A DNA stretch of 18,677 nucleotides. Origin: JAAZDN01 sp964440875. GTDB lineage: Bacteria > Bacillota_I > Bacilli_A > Erysipelotrichales > Erysipelotrichaceae. Below the pieces are notes generated by a model. The model worked only from the letters and a program-made list of their open reading frames with translations, ran no database searches and was not told the origin of the DNA. Position numbers and translations under genes: made by a program. The stretch is taken from contig CAYTTS010000020.1 of the NCBI GenBank assembly GCA_964440875.1, positions 1 to 18,677 of the forward strand. The letters are read 5' to 3'. Positions 7,456 to 15,287 of this stretch are shown here, one piece after another (position 1 is the first letter of the stretch; each line of letters begins with the position of its first letter).

Positions 7456-8838
7456 ATGGTATTCTCGAGTATAACATTTTTATTTTATTTCTTGCCAATT
7501 GTAATATTGGCATATTTCATAGTGCCGTATAAAAATACGGTACTTTTAATTTCCTCACTAGTATTTTATAGTTTTGGAGAACCTAGATATATATTTCTCA
7601 TGCTAATAACAGTATTTGTAAATTATTTATGTGCACTACTTATGGCTAATAATCGAAAAAATTCAAAGTTATATTTAATTATTGCGATAACATTTTCTTT
7701 ATTAATGTTATTAGTATTTAAATATACAGATTTCATTATTATTACAAGCAATAATTTATTTAATATAAATATAAAATTATTAAATATTGCCCTTCCTATC
7801 GGAATTAGTTTTTATACCTTTCAAATACTTTCATATACCATTGATGTCTATCGTCGTGAAGTTAGAGTTCAAGGAAACTATTTTACTCTTCTAACCTATG
7901 TATCTCTCTTTCCACAACTAATCGCTGGTCCTATAGTTAGATACTCAGATGTATACAGTGATCTTATTGGCAGAAGAAATTCTTATAATAATATATATGC
8001 TGGTATCAAGAGATTTATAATTGGTTTGAGTAAGAAGGTAATTATCGCAAATACATTGGCTGTCGTCACTGATGGCTTTAAGACTTATGACAATCCTGCG
8101 ATCCTAATGTATTACTTATATACGTTTGGTTTTTCACTACAATTGTATTTTGATTTTTCAGGCTACAGTGATATGGCAATTGGTTTAGGTAAAATATTTG
8201 GTTTTAATTTCTTAGAAAACTTTAACTATCCTTTTATCGCTACTAGTATTACTGATTTTTGGAGAAGATGGCATATATCACTAGGAAGTTTCTTTAGAGA
8301 TTACTTATATATACCATTAGGCGGAAGTCGTGTTCCACTAAAAAGATATTTCTTCAATATTTTAGTAGTATGGACATTGACTGGTTTGTGGCATGGGGCT
8401 GCTTTTAATTTTATCTTATGGGGTTTATTTTTTGCAATCTTACTTTTATTCGAGAAGATAATAAAACTTGATGTTAATAAAAGAACAATATTTAGATCCT
8501 TTTATGTAGTAATTTTAGTAGTTTTGAGTTTTGTAATTTTTGACTCAAATAGTCTTAAAGAGATAGTTCAAAATTTTAAAAATTTATTTTTTGTTTCAGA
8601 CAATATATTTATTGATCAAGTTTCAATGTTTTATTTAAAGCATTATACTTTTGTATTCATTATAGCAATAATAGGAGCTACACCCTTAGTAAGAAATTTT
8701 TATAATTTTCTACTTACAACTAAGTTAGCTAAATATGAATTGTTAATTGAAACAAGTTTAATTATAATCGGATTCTTTATTTGTACAATTATGATCGTTG
8801 ATGCAAACTTTAATCCATTTTTATATTTTAGGTTTTAG
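7456..8838 (+). CDS. MBOAT family membrane O-acyltransferase (AlgI/DltB-like)
   Basis: A 460-residue multi-pass membrane acyltransferase that moves acyl groups across or at the membrane to an extracellular acceptor, usually a polysaccharide or teichoic acid. It starts MVFSSITFLFYFLP as AlgI-type proteins do. Diagnostic blocks are SFYTFQILSYTIDVYR, FPQLIAGPIVRY, LYFDFSGYSDMAIG and TDFWRRWHISLG (H273). Then come FFRDYLYIPLGGSR and LTGLWHGAAFNF, with the catalytic H313. The downstream SGNH-like protein is the usual extracellular partner. No D-alanine ligase or carrier (dltA/dltC) is nearby, so acetylation of a surface glycan is more likely than D-alanylation. There is no ribosome site before the ATG and the start is 7 bases after the lipoprotein stop, suggesting translational coupling. 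Confidence 0.94.
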   Translation: MVFSSITFLFYFLPIVILAYFIVPYKNTVLLISSLVFYSFGEPRYIFLMLITVFVNYLCALLMANNRKNSKLYLIIAITFSLLMLLVFKYTDFIIITSNNLFNINIKLLNIALPIGISFYTFQILSYTIDVYRREVRVQGNYFTLLTYVSLFPQLIAGPIVRYSDVYSDLIGRRNSYNNIYAGIKRFIIGLSKKVIIANTLAVVTDGFKTYDNPAILMYYLYTFGFSLQLYFDFSGYSDMAIGLGKIFGFNFLENFNYPFIATSITDFWRRWHISLGSFFRDYLYIPLGGSRVPLKRYFFNILVVWTLTGLWHGAAFNFILWGLFFAILLLFEKIIKLDVNKRTIFRSFYVVILVVLSFVIFDSNSLKEIVQNFKNLFFVSDNIFIDQVSMFYLKHYTFVFIIAIIGATPLVRNFYNFLLTTKLAKYELLIETSLIIIGFFICTIMIVDANFNPFLYFRF

Positions 8839-8846
8839 GAGGACTT

Positions 8847-9923
8847 ATGAAGAAAGCAATAGTAAAAGTATTATTTATCACCTATCTCTTAATAAGTCTT
8901 TTTGTCTGGCTATATCCTAATAAGAAGATATCAGATGAAGAACGTAGACAATTAAGCCAAATGCCTGAATTAAGTTTAGAATCTTATTTAAATAGTGAGT
9001 TTTCTGATGACTTTGAAAAATATGCGAAAGATCAATTTCCGTTTAGATTTAAATTGAGACAAACTAAAGCTTTATTTAATTATTATGTCTTAGGTATCGG
9101 TGAAAACAATGATTATTTCAAAGAAGATGGCAGCATTATTAAAATAGAGTATCCACTAAAAGATAATGAGATAGTTAAAGCGGCGAATAAATTTAATAGT
9201 ATCAGAGAAATGTATTATCCTAATAAAGCGGCTAGTTTAGCGATTATTCCTGATAAGGCATACTACTCAAAAAATAATAGTATTCCGAAAATGGATTATA
9301 AAGAACTAGAAACTATCTTGTTAGATAATTTGAAGGCTACGACATATATTGATATAAAGAATGAAATAAATTTATCTGATTTTTATAATACTGATTTACA
9401 TTTAAAACAAGAGCAACTAGACTTATTAAGTTTAAAATTATTAAGAAATCTCCATAAAGATACAGATATTACATATACTCTAATGGAGGCGAGTAATAAT
9501 TTCAGGGGGACATATTATGGTCATAGTTCGCTTTTATCGAAGAAAGATAGAATTAAATATATAAATAATAGTAGTATTGAAAATGCTGTCGTTAAATTAT
9601 TGAATGATGATAACGAATATACTGTATATAATTTTGATGCAATTGAAAGTCGCGATCAGTACGATTTCTTTTTACATGGTGCTCAAGCAATTGTTGAAAT
9701 TAATAATGACTCTGCACATGATGATAGTGAGTTAATTATTTTTAGAGATTCTTTTGCAAGTAATATTACTCCTTATTTAATACCACACTATAAAAAAATC
9801 ACCTTAATTGATATTCGGTATATTGCTCCTCAATTATTAGGTGATTATGTTGATTTTAGCAGTGCTGATATATTATATCTATATAGTACTACTGTTTTAA
9901 ATTCTAGTTCAATGTTTAAATAA
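8847..9923 (+). CDS. AlgX/AlgJ/DHHW-like SGNH protein of surface O-acylation
   Basis: A 358-residue membrane-anchored extracellular protein: N-terminal anchor (about residues 4-24), the family segment DEERRQLSQMPELS and a YAKDQFPFR block. Then come D183-L-H185 and, near the C-terminus, FRDSFASN with S302. D-x-H plus this Ser correspond to the Asp/His/Ser triad described for AlgX. The name-giving DHHW motif reads DLHL here: the acid and second His remain, the first His and the Trp do not. It probably completes acyl transfer from the MBOAT partner to the polymer. AGGAGG (8837-8842) lies 4 bases before the ATG and overlaps the MBOAT stop. The stop abuts that of the convergent minus-strand gene with zero bases between. 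Confidence 0.86.
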   Translation: MKKAIVKVLFITYLLISLFVWLYPNKKISDEERRQLSQMPELSLESYLNSEFSDDFEKYAKDQFPFRFKLRQTKALFNYYVLGIGENNDYFKEDGSIIKIEYPLKDNEIVKAANKFNSIREMYYPNKAASLAIIPDKAYYSKNNSIPKMDYKELETILLDNLKATTYIDIKNEINLSDFYNTDLHLKQEQLDLLSLKLLRNLHKDTDITYTLMEASNNFRGTYYGHSSLLSKKDRIKYINNSSIENAVVKLLNDDNEYTVYNFDAIESRDQYDFFLHGAQAIVEINNDSAHDDSELIIFRDSFASNITPYLIPHYKKITLIDIRYIAPQLLGDYVDFSSADILYLYSTTVLNSSSMFK

Positions 9924-10319
9924 TTATTCGTTTTTATCTTTGATATCTTTAAGTTGAATCTTAAGTGCATCGATAGATACAGTTAACTCTTTTAATAAAA
10001 AGTATAGTGAAATAATTAATACTACTAAACTTATTGAAAACGTAAATAACGCTAAATCATAAAAATTCAAAATATTTAGTAACATACTAGATGCAGCTAA
10101 TATGAAGCTTACTGCTCCACATACTTGCATCTTTTTTATTATATCCATACGATAGGATAAGTTTTTAATTTGTTCCAAGTTCTCTTCGGTATGATCTTTT
10201 TGGTAGTTATCATATAGATCTCTGATCAACTCAGCAAGTACGACGAATCTATTAGTATAAGCTAACATTAAAAGTGATATTGCTGGAAAAATTAGAGCAG
10301 GTGTTGTTAAATCAAACAT
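9924..10319 (-). CDS. DUF2721-like small membrane protein
   Basis: A 131-residue protein with three predicted membrane segments (about residues 6-22, 65-84 and 88-110). The N-terminal TPALIFPAISLLMLAYTNRF and the following LIRDLYD match my memory of the DUF2721 family, which has no known function. A charged loop (about 33-62) and a Lys/Asp-rich tail face the cytoplasm in the likely topology. GGGAGAGA lies about 8 bases before the ATG. The start overlaps the end of the upstream GNAT gene by 8 bases, so they are one operon. Confidence 0.78.
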   Translation of the reverse strand: MFDLTTPALIFPAISLLMLAYTNRFVVLAELIRDLYDNYQKDHTEENLEQIKNLSYRMDIIKKMQVCGAVSFILAASSMLLNILNFYDLALFTFSISLVVLIISLYFLLKELTVSIDALKIQLKDIKDKNE

Positions 10320-10863
10320 TATAAATCTCTCCCTTCTTTATTTTTAAGTAATCATCTTTACATATTCCATAAAGTACAATGTCGTGATAAACATCATCCT
10401 TAAGTTCATCCATTTTTAGTTTACCTTCATACTCCATATGTATTTTTTGCATTACTCTTCCAGAAGCAGGATTATTTGCGAAATGTTTTGAATAAACTCT
10501 ATTATAAGATAATTCATTGAAGACATAATCCATTAATAAATTTGATGCCAAAGTTGCATATCCATTGCCCCAATATTGCTCACCAATCCAGTATCCTAAT
10601 TCACCTTTATTGGATCTCTCTTTACTTATACCGACAACACCTACTAAGGTATCATCTAGTTTATCAATTATTGCGAAGTTATAAGATCTTCCTTCATTGA
10701 ATTGTTTCTCTTGAAGATCTAACCAAAAATTAGCATCTTCAATAGTATATGGATAAGGAATATTTAAGGTAGTTGCGTAAATATTAATATTGTTAGCCAT
10801 AGCTTGAATTCTTAAAGCATCGTCTTTTCTAAGTCTTCTTAAAATTATCTTTTCATTCTGCAA
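10312..10863 (-). CDS. GNAT acetyltransferase, RimJ/RimL type
   Basis: An N-acetyltransferase of about 183 residues that uses acetyl-CoA to acetylate an amine, such as a protein N-terminus or a small molecule. The acetyl-CoA loop is GEQYWGNGYAT, preceded by ELGYWI; the C-terminal NPASGRVMQKIHMEYEG is the usual RimJ/RimL block. Start choice: TAAGGAGA (10880-10873) is 10 bases from a TTG at 10863 but only 1 base from a GTG at 10872, so TTG is preferred; GTG would add three residues. The TGA stop is the only TGA stop in the window and supports the standard code. Cotranscribed with the DUF2721-like gene. Acceptor substrate unknown. Confidence 0.87.
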   Translation of the reverse strand: MQNEKIILRRLRKDDALRIQAMANNINIYATTLNIPYPYTIEDANFWLDLQEKQFNEGRSYNFAIIDKLDDTLVGVVGISKERSNKGELGYWIGEQYWGNGYATLASNLLMDYVFNELSYNRVYSKHFANNPASGRVMQKIHMEYEGKLKMDELKDDVYHDIVLYGICKDDYLKIKKGEIYNV

Positions 10864-10888
10864 AATAATCACTCTCCTTACAATACAT

Positions 10889-10897
10889 ATAATAACA
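10889..10897 (-). promoter_or_regulatory. Possible extended -10 promoter for the GNAT operon
   Basis: On the minus strand, TGT followed by TATTAT (10894-10889) gives an extended -10, 25 bases before the preferred start. No good -35 is seen. Confidence 0.38.
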
Positions 10898-11042
10898 CAG
10901 CATGCTTCTAATATTAATTGAATATAAGATAAAATAATTAATATGAATAAATAATATTTTTCTAATAAGTGAATATTAGGAGTTTGTGATAGATGATATC
11001 TATGTTTTAATGTAGGGGTAGATAAAATGTCTGTGTATTAAT

Positions 11043-11072
11043 TTACTTATTAATAATGTAAAATATAAGTAA
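11043..11072. repeat. Inverted repeat flanking the -10 region of the Ntn-hydrolase gene
   Basis: TTACTTAT (11043-11050) and ATAAGTAA (11065-11072) are perfect 8-base arms around 14 bases that include a possible -10 (TAAAAT, 11059-11064). It could be an operator, but DNA this AT-rich yields such repeats by chance. The rest of the 228-bp gap 10864-11091 shows nothing else. Confidence 0.35.
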
Positions 11073-11091
11073 TTATAAGGAGGAATAAATT

Positions 11092-12036
11092 ATGTGTACT
11101 AGTATTACATTAAAGAGCAATGACAATAATTACCTACTTGCTCGTACGATGGATTTTTCATTTGACTTAGATCCGGTAATGACACTTTTTCCAAGAAATT
11201 TAGAGATTGAATTTAAGGAAGCTTCGCTTAAAAAACATTATGCATTTTTTGGCTTAGCGAAAGATGTAGGATCATATTATCTTGCTGATGGCTTAAACGA
11301 ATATGGCTTGACAGTTGCTGCTCTTTACTTTGAGGGCTACGCTAAATATAAAGATGAAGAAGATAAAGATACAGTTGGTATTGCCTCATATGAACTTGTT
11401 ATGTGGTTATTAGCTAAATGTAAAACTGTGGAAGAAGTTATCGAAGAGTTTAATAATATTACAGTAATAAATGAAGTTATGGGATTTTTAGGTGTAATTC
11501 CTCCTCTACATTGGATTGTATCAGATAAGGATGGAAATAGTTTAATTATAGAAATAATTAATGAAGAGTTGAGTTTTCATAAAAATAGTATTGGTTTACT
11601 AACTAATAGTCCAGACTATAATTGGCATTTAACAAATGTTAGATCATACATTGGTTTAGATCCAAAACAAGTTAGTAGTCGTACATTATACGGTGTTGAC
11701 TTTAAACCATTTGGTCAAGGCAGTGGTACCTTTGGTTTGCCAGGCGACTTTACACCACCATCAAGATTTATTAGAACTCTATATAGTAAACTTAGTTCTA
11801 ATACTGCTGAAAATAGTGATGAATTAGTCCTATATGCAATGCATATACTAAATGGAGTAGATATTGTTAAGGGAAATGTTGTTACTCCAAGGGCAACAAT
11901 AGACTACACTCAGTACACATCATATATGTTAAACAATGATCTTAAGTATTATTTCCGTTTACATAATAGTTTAAATGTCATTGAGTATAATCTTAATGAT
12001 TACAATCTTGATGATAATGTAGTAAAAAATATATAA
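11092..12036 (+). CDS. Choloylglycine hydrolase family amidase (penicillin V acylase-like)
   Basis: A 314-residue N-terminal-nucleophile hydrolase that cleaves linear amides, such as conjugated bile salts, penicillin V or N-acyl homoserine lactones. Removal of Met1 exposes the catalytic Cys2 (MCTS). R18 and D21 in ARTMDF, N172 in LTNSP and R225 in PPSRFIR match the family active site. The residue that separates subgroups lies in AALYFEGY: Tyr79 sits where penicillin V acylases have Tyr and bile salt hydrolases have Asn, favouring an acylase-type specificity. No signal peptide, so cytoplasmic. AAGGAGG (11077-11083) lies 8 bases before the ATG. Monocistronic between a divergent operon and a TTG-started regulator; no terminator found after it. 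Confidence 0.92.
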   Translation: MCTSITLKSNDNNYLLARTMDFSFDLDPVMTLFPRNLEIEFKEASLKKHYAFFGLAKDVGSYYLADGLNEYGLTVAALYFEGYAKYKDEEDKDTVGIASYELVMWLLAKCKTVEEVIEEFNNITVINEVMGFLGVIPPLHWIVSDKDGNSLIIEIINEELSFHKNSIGLLTNSPDYNWHLTNVRSYIGLDPKQVSSRTLYGVDFKPFGQGSGTFGLPGDFTPPSRFIRTLYSKLSSNTAENSDELVLYAMHILNGVDIVKGNVVTPRATIDYTQYTSYMLNNDLKYYFRLHNSLNVIEYNLNDYNLDDNVVKNI

Positions 12037-12152
12037 AATAATGTAAATAAAAATTAAATATGTGATTACGCTTTCAATACTGTCGCTTAACTCAACGTTA
12101 AATAATTATTAATGAGCATGTGCTAAATTAAACTATAGGGCGGGGATATAAT

Positions 12153-13610
12153 TTGATTAGTACTAAGAGTGAAGTATTAAATTACATAGCTAATTTAACA
12201 TTTGATGTAAATCTAAATCACGGTGAAGATTTGACTGCTTTTTCTGTCGCTCAATATCTATCAATTAGTAGATCATTAGCTAGCCAATATTTAAATGAGC
12301 TAGTTAGAGATGGAAAACTTATTAAAATCAAAACTAGACCTGTGATTTTTTTACATAAAGAAATATTGTTACATAGCTATAATGGAATAACCCTTAGTAG
12401 TGAGTACCTTAGTATTGCCCAATTTAGACGCCTTATTGATCTTTACACTAGAGTAGGTGATTTTAGATCATTAATTGGTCATAATATTAGTCTTGATTCA
12501 GCAGTTCAAAAAACAAAGGCAAGTATATCTTACTATCCCTATACAATGCCATTATTAATGGTTGGTGAAAAAGGTGTAGGTAAAAGATCTATCTCCTGTG
12601 AAGCATACAATTATTCAATAATTAAAGGATTCTTAAAATCAGATTCCGTATATGAGCACATAGATGTTAAAGATGATGACTGTTATTCAAATATTATTGA
12701 AAGCAGTAGTGATTTTTTATATGTTTCTAACTTAAATCGTATGAGTAAGAATAGTATTAAAAATATTCTAAATATAGTAAAGAATCGTAAAGGTAGTATT
12801 TATATGTTTTCAAGTGAAGATGATAGTTTAAATAAATATTTTACACTTAATGTTAATATAAGTAATTTCTCTGATAGATACGAAGTTGAGAAGTTAAATA
12901 TTGTTATAACATTAATAAAAAATTACGCTGGTAGTTTAATGAGAAGTTTATATATTAAAGAATCATTACTATATGCGCTAATAGAATTAAAGTATGAAGA
13001 TAATATTTATTCACTAAGAAAACTAGTTGAAAAAATTATTAGTGAAAGAAAGTCTCATAATAATGATATCTATATAGATATTCAAAATATCTATAATTTA
13101 GTTCCTGATGAAAGACTTCCTTACTTTATTAAGAAAAGTAAAGAAGAGAAGTATATAAATATTCATAAATTAGATGGTAATCAGGAAATTATTATTGAAA
13201 GTTATCAACATTTATTAGATAGTGATTTCTCTAAAGAAGCACTTGATAATTATTGTACCAAAGTAATAGTTGATTGTTATTTTGATAAGGATTTATTAAT
13301 TAAAATTGAAAATGATATTAGACATTTAATTAATGTTAATCCTAATATCAATAATGATATTGGAAACTTGCATGCCAATTTTATTGCTAAAATAGTTTAT
13401 TTAGAGAAGTTATTTGGTAATAAACTTTATCATATTCTTAATTATAATAATGATGAGCTTTTAAAATACTTTAATAGTGTTGTCTTAGATGATCCTAATG
13501 TTCATATCAGTATGAAGAATTTAATGGAATATTTAAGAGATTACTTAAACTATGACTTCCATATTGTAAATATTATTATCATTTTAAAAGTGATGCACAA
13601 AACTGTCTAG
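12153..13610 (+). CDS. Degenerate LevR-type regulator (HTH, inactive AAA+ remnant, PRD-like tail)
   Basis: A 485-residue protein. Residues 23-70 match the LevR-family DNA-binding region (SVAQYLSISRSLASQYLNEL, then KIKTRPVIFLHK). FRSLIGHNISL (104-114) and MPLLMVGEKGVGKRS (132-146) match the entry of its sigma-54-interacting AAA+ domain, and EDNIYSLRKLVEKI its later NIGQL region. The ATPase looks dead. Walker A ends K144-R145 instead of K-S/T. The Walker B acids are replaced (YVSNLNRM, where FLDEIHRL is usual). No GAFTGA loop or arginine-finger segment is present. The C-terminal part may be one PRD; EIIA/EIIB-like and second PRD domains of full LevR (about 900 residues) are absent. The start is a TTG with GGCGGGG about 7 bases upstream; no ATG is available. 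The stop lies in the terminator loop. No PTS or sugar genes adjoin it, so its target is unknown. Confidence 0.78.
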   Translation: MISTKSEVLNYIANLTFDVNLNHGEDLTAFSVAQYLSISRSLASQYLNELVRDGKLIKIKTRPVIFLHKEILLHSYNGITLSSEYLSIAQFRRLIDLYTRVGDFRSLIGHNISLDSAVQKTKASISYYPYTMPLLMVGEKGVGKRSISCEAYNYSIIKGFLKSDSVYEHIDVKDDDCYSNIIESSSDFLYVSNLNRMSKNSIKNILNIVKNRKGSIYMFSSEDDSLNKYFTLNVNISNFSDRYEVEKLNIVITLIKNYAGSLMRSLYIKESLLYALIELKYEDNIYSLRKLVEKIISERKSHNNDIYIDIQNIYNLVPDERLPYFIKKSKEEKYINIHKLDGNQEIIIESYQHLLDSDFSKEALDNYCTKVIVDCYFDKDLLIKIENDIRHLINVNPNINNDIGNLHANFIAKIVYLEKLFGNKLYHILNYNNDELLKYFNSVVLDDPNVHISMKNLMEYLRDYLNYDFHIVNIIIILKVMHKTV

Positions 13611-13623
13611 TACAGTTTTTTTT
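13599..13623 (+). terminator. Intrinsic terminator of the LevR-like gene
   Basis: Perfect stem AAAACTGT (13599-13606) with ACAGTTTT (13612-13619), a 5-base loop and a run of eight T (13616-13623). The TAG stop (13608-13610) lies in the loop. It insulates the following quinone-response operon. Confidence 0.88.
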
Positions 13624-13641
13624 AATGTGTGAGCATAAGAT

Positions 13642-13670
13642 TTGTATATGTTTCGAATTCGAAGTATTAT
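13642..13670 (+). promoter_or_regulatory. Promoter of the quinone-response (mhq-like) operon
   Basis: TTGTAT (13642-13647), 17 bases, TATTAT (13665-13670). The spacer is filled by the palindrome at 13652-13663. It lies just after the preceding terminator and 27 bases before the ATG at 13698; the six following genes lie on the same strand with no internal terminator. Confidence 0.72.
13652..13663. promoter_or_regulatory. MhqR-type operator palindrome
   Basis: TTCGAATTCGAA is a perfect 12-base palindrome between -35 and -10. Its centre TCGAATTCGA equals the core I recall for the Bacillus subtilis MhqR box (ATCTCGAATTCGAGAT). An MhqR-like MarR repressor is encoded in the same operon, so autoregulation is expected. 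Confidence 0.78.
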
Positions 13671-13697
13671 GTCTTTAGTGAGAGAGAGGTAATGATT

Positions 13698-14693
13698 ATG
13701 AATGGAAATTTAAAAGGCTTAACTGGTATTCACCACGTTACAGCGATCACAAGTAGTTCACCTAAAATATATGATTTTTATACAAATGTATTAGGTATGC
13801 GCCTTGTAAAGAAAAACGTTAATCAAGATGATTTAACTACTTACCATTTATTCTTTGCTGATGATAGAGGAAATCCAGGTACAGATATGACATTCTTTGA
13901 TTTTAAAGGAATAAGTCCACATAGTAAGGGGACAAACGATATATCACGTACAAGCTTTAGAGTACTAAGTGATGATGCAATAGATTATTGGATAAAAAGA
14001 TTTGATCACTATAATATAAAACACGAGGGTATTAGTGAATTGTTTGAAAGAAAAGTAGTATACTTTGAAGATTTCGATAAACAACAATATGCTCTAATAT
14101 CAGATGAGAATGATAGTGGAGTTTTACCAGGTGAACCTTGGCATAAAGGTCCAGTACCAGATGAATTTGCGATTGTAGGATTAGGACCAATATTCTTAAC
14201 AGTTTCTAACTTAGAGTTAATGGATCAAGTACTACAAGTTATGCAAATGAGAAAAGTTGAGTCAGAAGATAAGTTTGTCCTATACGAAATGGGCAAAGGT
14301 GGAAATGGTGGATCAGTTATTGTTGAACACCGAGAAGATTTACCACAAGCTTATCAAGGTTTTGGTGGAGTCCACCACGTTGCATTTAGAGTTGATGATA
14401 AAGATCACTTAGATGCATGGAATAAGTATTTTGATGATTTAAGACTACCTAACTCAGGTTTTGTAGACAGATTTTATTTTAAATCGCTTTATATAAGATT
14501 ATATCCAAATATCTTATTTGAATTAGCGACTGATGGTCCAGGCTTTATCGATGATCAAGAAGATTATGAAATTTTAGGAGAGACATTAACATTGCCTCCA
14601 CACTTAAGACATCGTAGAGAGTTTGTTGAAAAGAATTTACCGGCATTTGATAGTGTCAGAAGTAATAAAGAATTTAAGAAAGAATACTTTTAA
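13698..14693 (+). CDS. mhqO: Ring-cleaving dioxygenase, MhqO-like (first copy)
   Basis: A 331-residue protein with two vicinal-oxygen-chelate domains that opens hydroquinone rings with Fe(II) and oxygen. Metal ligands are expected from GIHHVTA (H12/H13), GVHHVAF (H226/H227) and E275 in LFELAT, as in PcpA and MhqO-type hydroquinone dioxygenases. FYTNVLGMRLVKK and PPHLRHRR are family blocks. ATG 13698 is chosen because GAGAGAGGT (13682-13690) lies 7 bases upstream; ATG 13692 is too close, and a GTG at 13629 would add 23 unrelated residues running through the promoter and operator. It is the first gene of the operon, directly under the operator palindrome. The physiological substrate (a hydroquinone) is inferred from the family and neighbours. 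Confidence 0.92.
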   Translation: MNGNLKGLTGIHHVTAITSSSPKIYDFYTNVLGMRLVKKNVNQDDLTTYHLFFADDRGNPGTDMTFFDFKGISPHSKGTNDISRTSFRVLSDDAIDYWIKRFDHYNIKHEGISELFERKVVYFEDFDKQQYALISDENDSGVLPGEPWHKGPVPDEFAIVGLGPIFLTVSNLELMDQVLQVMQMRKVESEDKFVLYEMGKGGNGGSVIVEHREDLPQAYQGFGGVHHVAFRVDDKDHLDAWNKYFDDLRLPNSGFVDRFYFKSLYIRLYPNILFELATDGPGFIDDQEDYEILGETLTLPPHLRHRREFVEKNLPAFDSVRSNKEFKKEYF

Positions 14694-14714
14694 GAAAGAA
14701 AGAGGAGAAAAATT

Positions 14715-15260
14715 ATGAAAATCGGAATTATTGTAGGAAGTGTAAGAGAAGAGCGTAACGGAATTGCAGTTGGAGAATGGGTAAAAGATTTTGCAGATAA
14801 GAGAAATGACGAAGGAGTAAGCTACGAGTTAGTTGACTTAAAAGATTATGACCTACCATTATTAGGTTTAAACCCAAGTGAAGAACAAGGGGCAGCTATT
14901 GGTGCTTGGTCAGATAAAATGGCAAGTTTTGATGGCTATGTATTTGTAACACCTGAATATAACAGATCAGTTCCAGGAGCATTTAAAAATGCATTAGATT
15001 ACTTACAACCACAAGTAAATAATAAAGCAGTAGGATATGTAGCTTATGGTGGATTAGGTGGACTTGCTGCTATTCAATCATTAAGACAGATTGCTGCTGA
15101 GCAAGAAATGGCGGACGTTCGTACAATGGTAACATTCTCATTAATGACTGACTTTGAGAATATGTCAGTATTTAAACCAAACGCATACCATGCAGATAAC
15201 GCGAGTAAAATGTTTGATCAAGTAATTTCATGGTCAAAAGCTTTAAAAACAATTAGATAG
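14715..15260 (+). CDS. NAD(P)H-dependent FMN reductase (quinone/azo reductase type)
   Basis: A 181-residue flavodoxin-fold reductase. GSVREERNG (8-16) binds the FMN phosphate and TPEYNRSVPGAFKNALD (79-95) is the family signature; YGGLGG follows at about 117-122. It probably reduces quinones or azo compounds by two electrons, giving the hydroquinones that the flanking dioxygenases can open. AGAGGAG (14701-14707) lies 7 bases before the ATG. It sits between the two dioxygenase genes. Bacillus subtilis uses other reductases (MhqN, AzoR2) in its MhqR regulon; this family member fills that role here by inference. Confidence 0.92.
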   Translation: MKIGIIVGSVREERNGIAVGEWVKDFADKRNDEGVSYELVDLKDYDLPLLGLNPSEEQGAAIGAWSDKMASFDGYVFVTPEYNRSVPGAFKNALDYLQPQVNNKAVGYVAYGGLGGLAAIQSLRQIAAEQEMADVRTMVTFSLMTDFENMSVFKPNAYHADNASKMFDQVISWSKALKTIR

Positions 15261-15287
15261 TTTTAACTTTAAGGAGGATGAGCATAA

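Noticed and set aside
9919..9928. Palindrome AATAATTATT across the abutting convergent stops, considered as a bidirectional terminator
   Set aside because: It has no loop and no GC pairs, and arises from facing TAA codons; the same string occurs at 12101-12110.
10312..10314. Possibility of the Mycoplasma code (TGA as Trp)
   Set aside because: No gene contains an in-frame TGA, Trp is TGG throughout, and reading through this TGA would run into the next gene without adding a recognisable domain.
12147..12152. Perfect TATAAT directly before the TTG start of the LevR-like gene
   Set aside because: Transcription from it would begin inside the coding region and no -35 or extended TG is present; it is probably chance in AT-rich DNA.
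12037..12152. Search for a sigma-54 (-24/-12) promoter near the LevR-like gene
   Set aside because: No TGGCAC-N5-TTGCA-like sequence was seen here or before the neighbouring genes; only a weak TTAAC/GTTAA repeat at 12087-12101.
13629..13697. Upstream GTG start for the first dioxygenase
   Set aside because: The added 23 residues would run through the promoter and operator; the ATG at 13698 has well-spaced GAGAGAGGT and gives the family-typical N-terminus.
15278..15280. ATG immediately after AAGGAGG before the second dioxygenase
   Set aside because: It is out of frame with the gene and too close to the ribosome site; 15288 is in frame.
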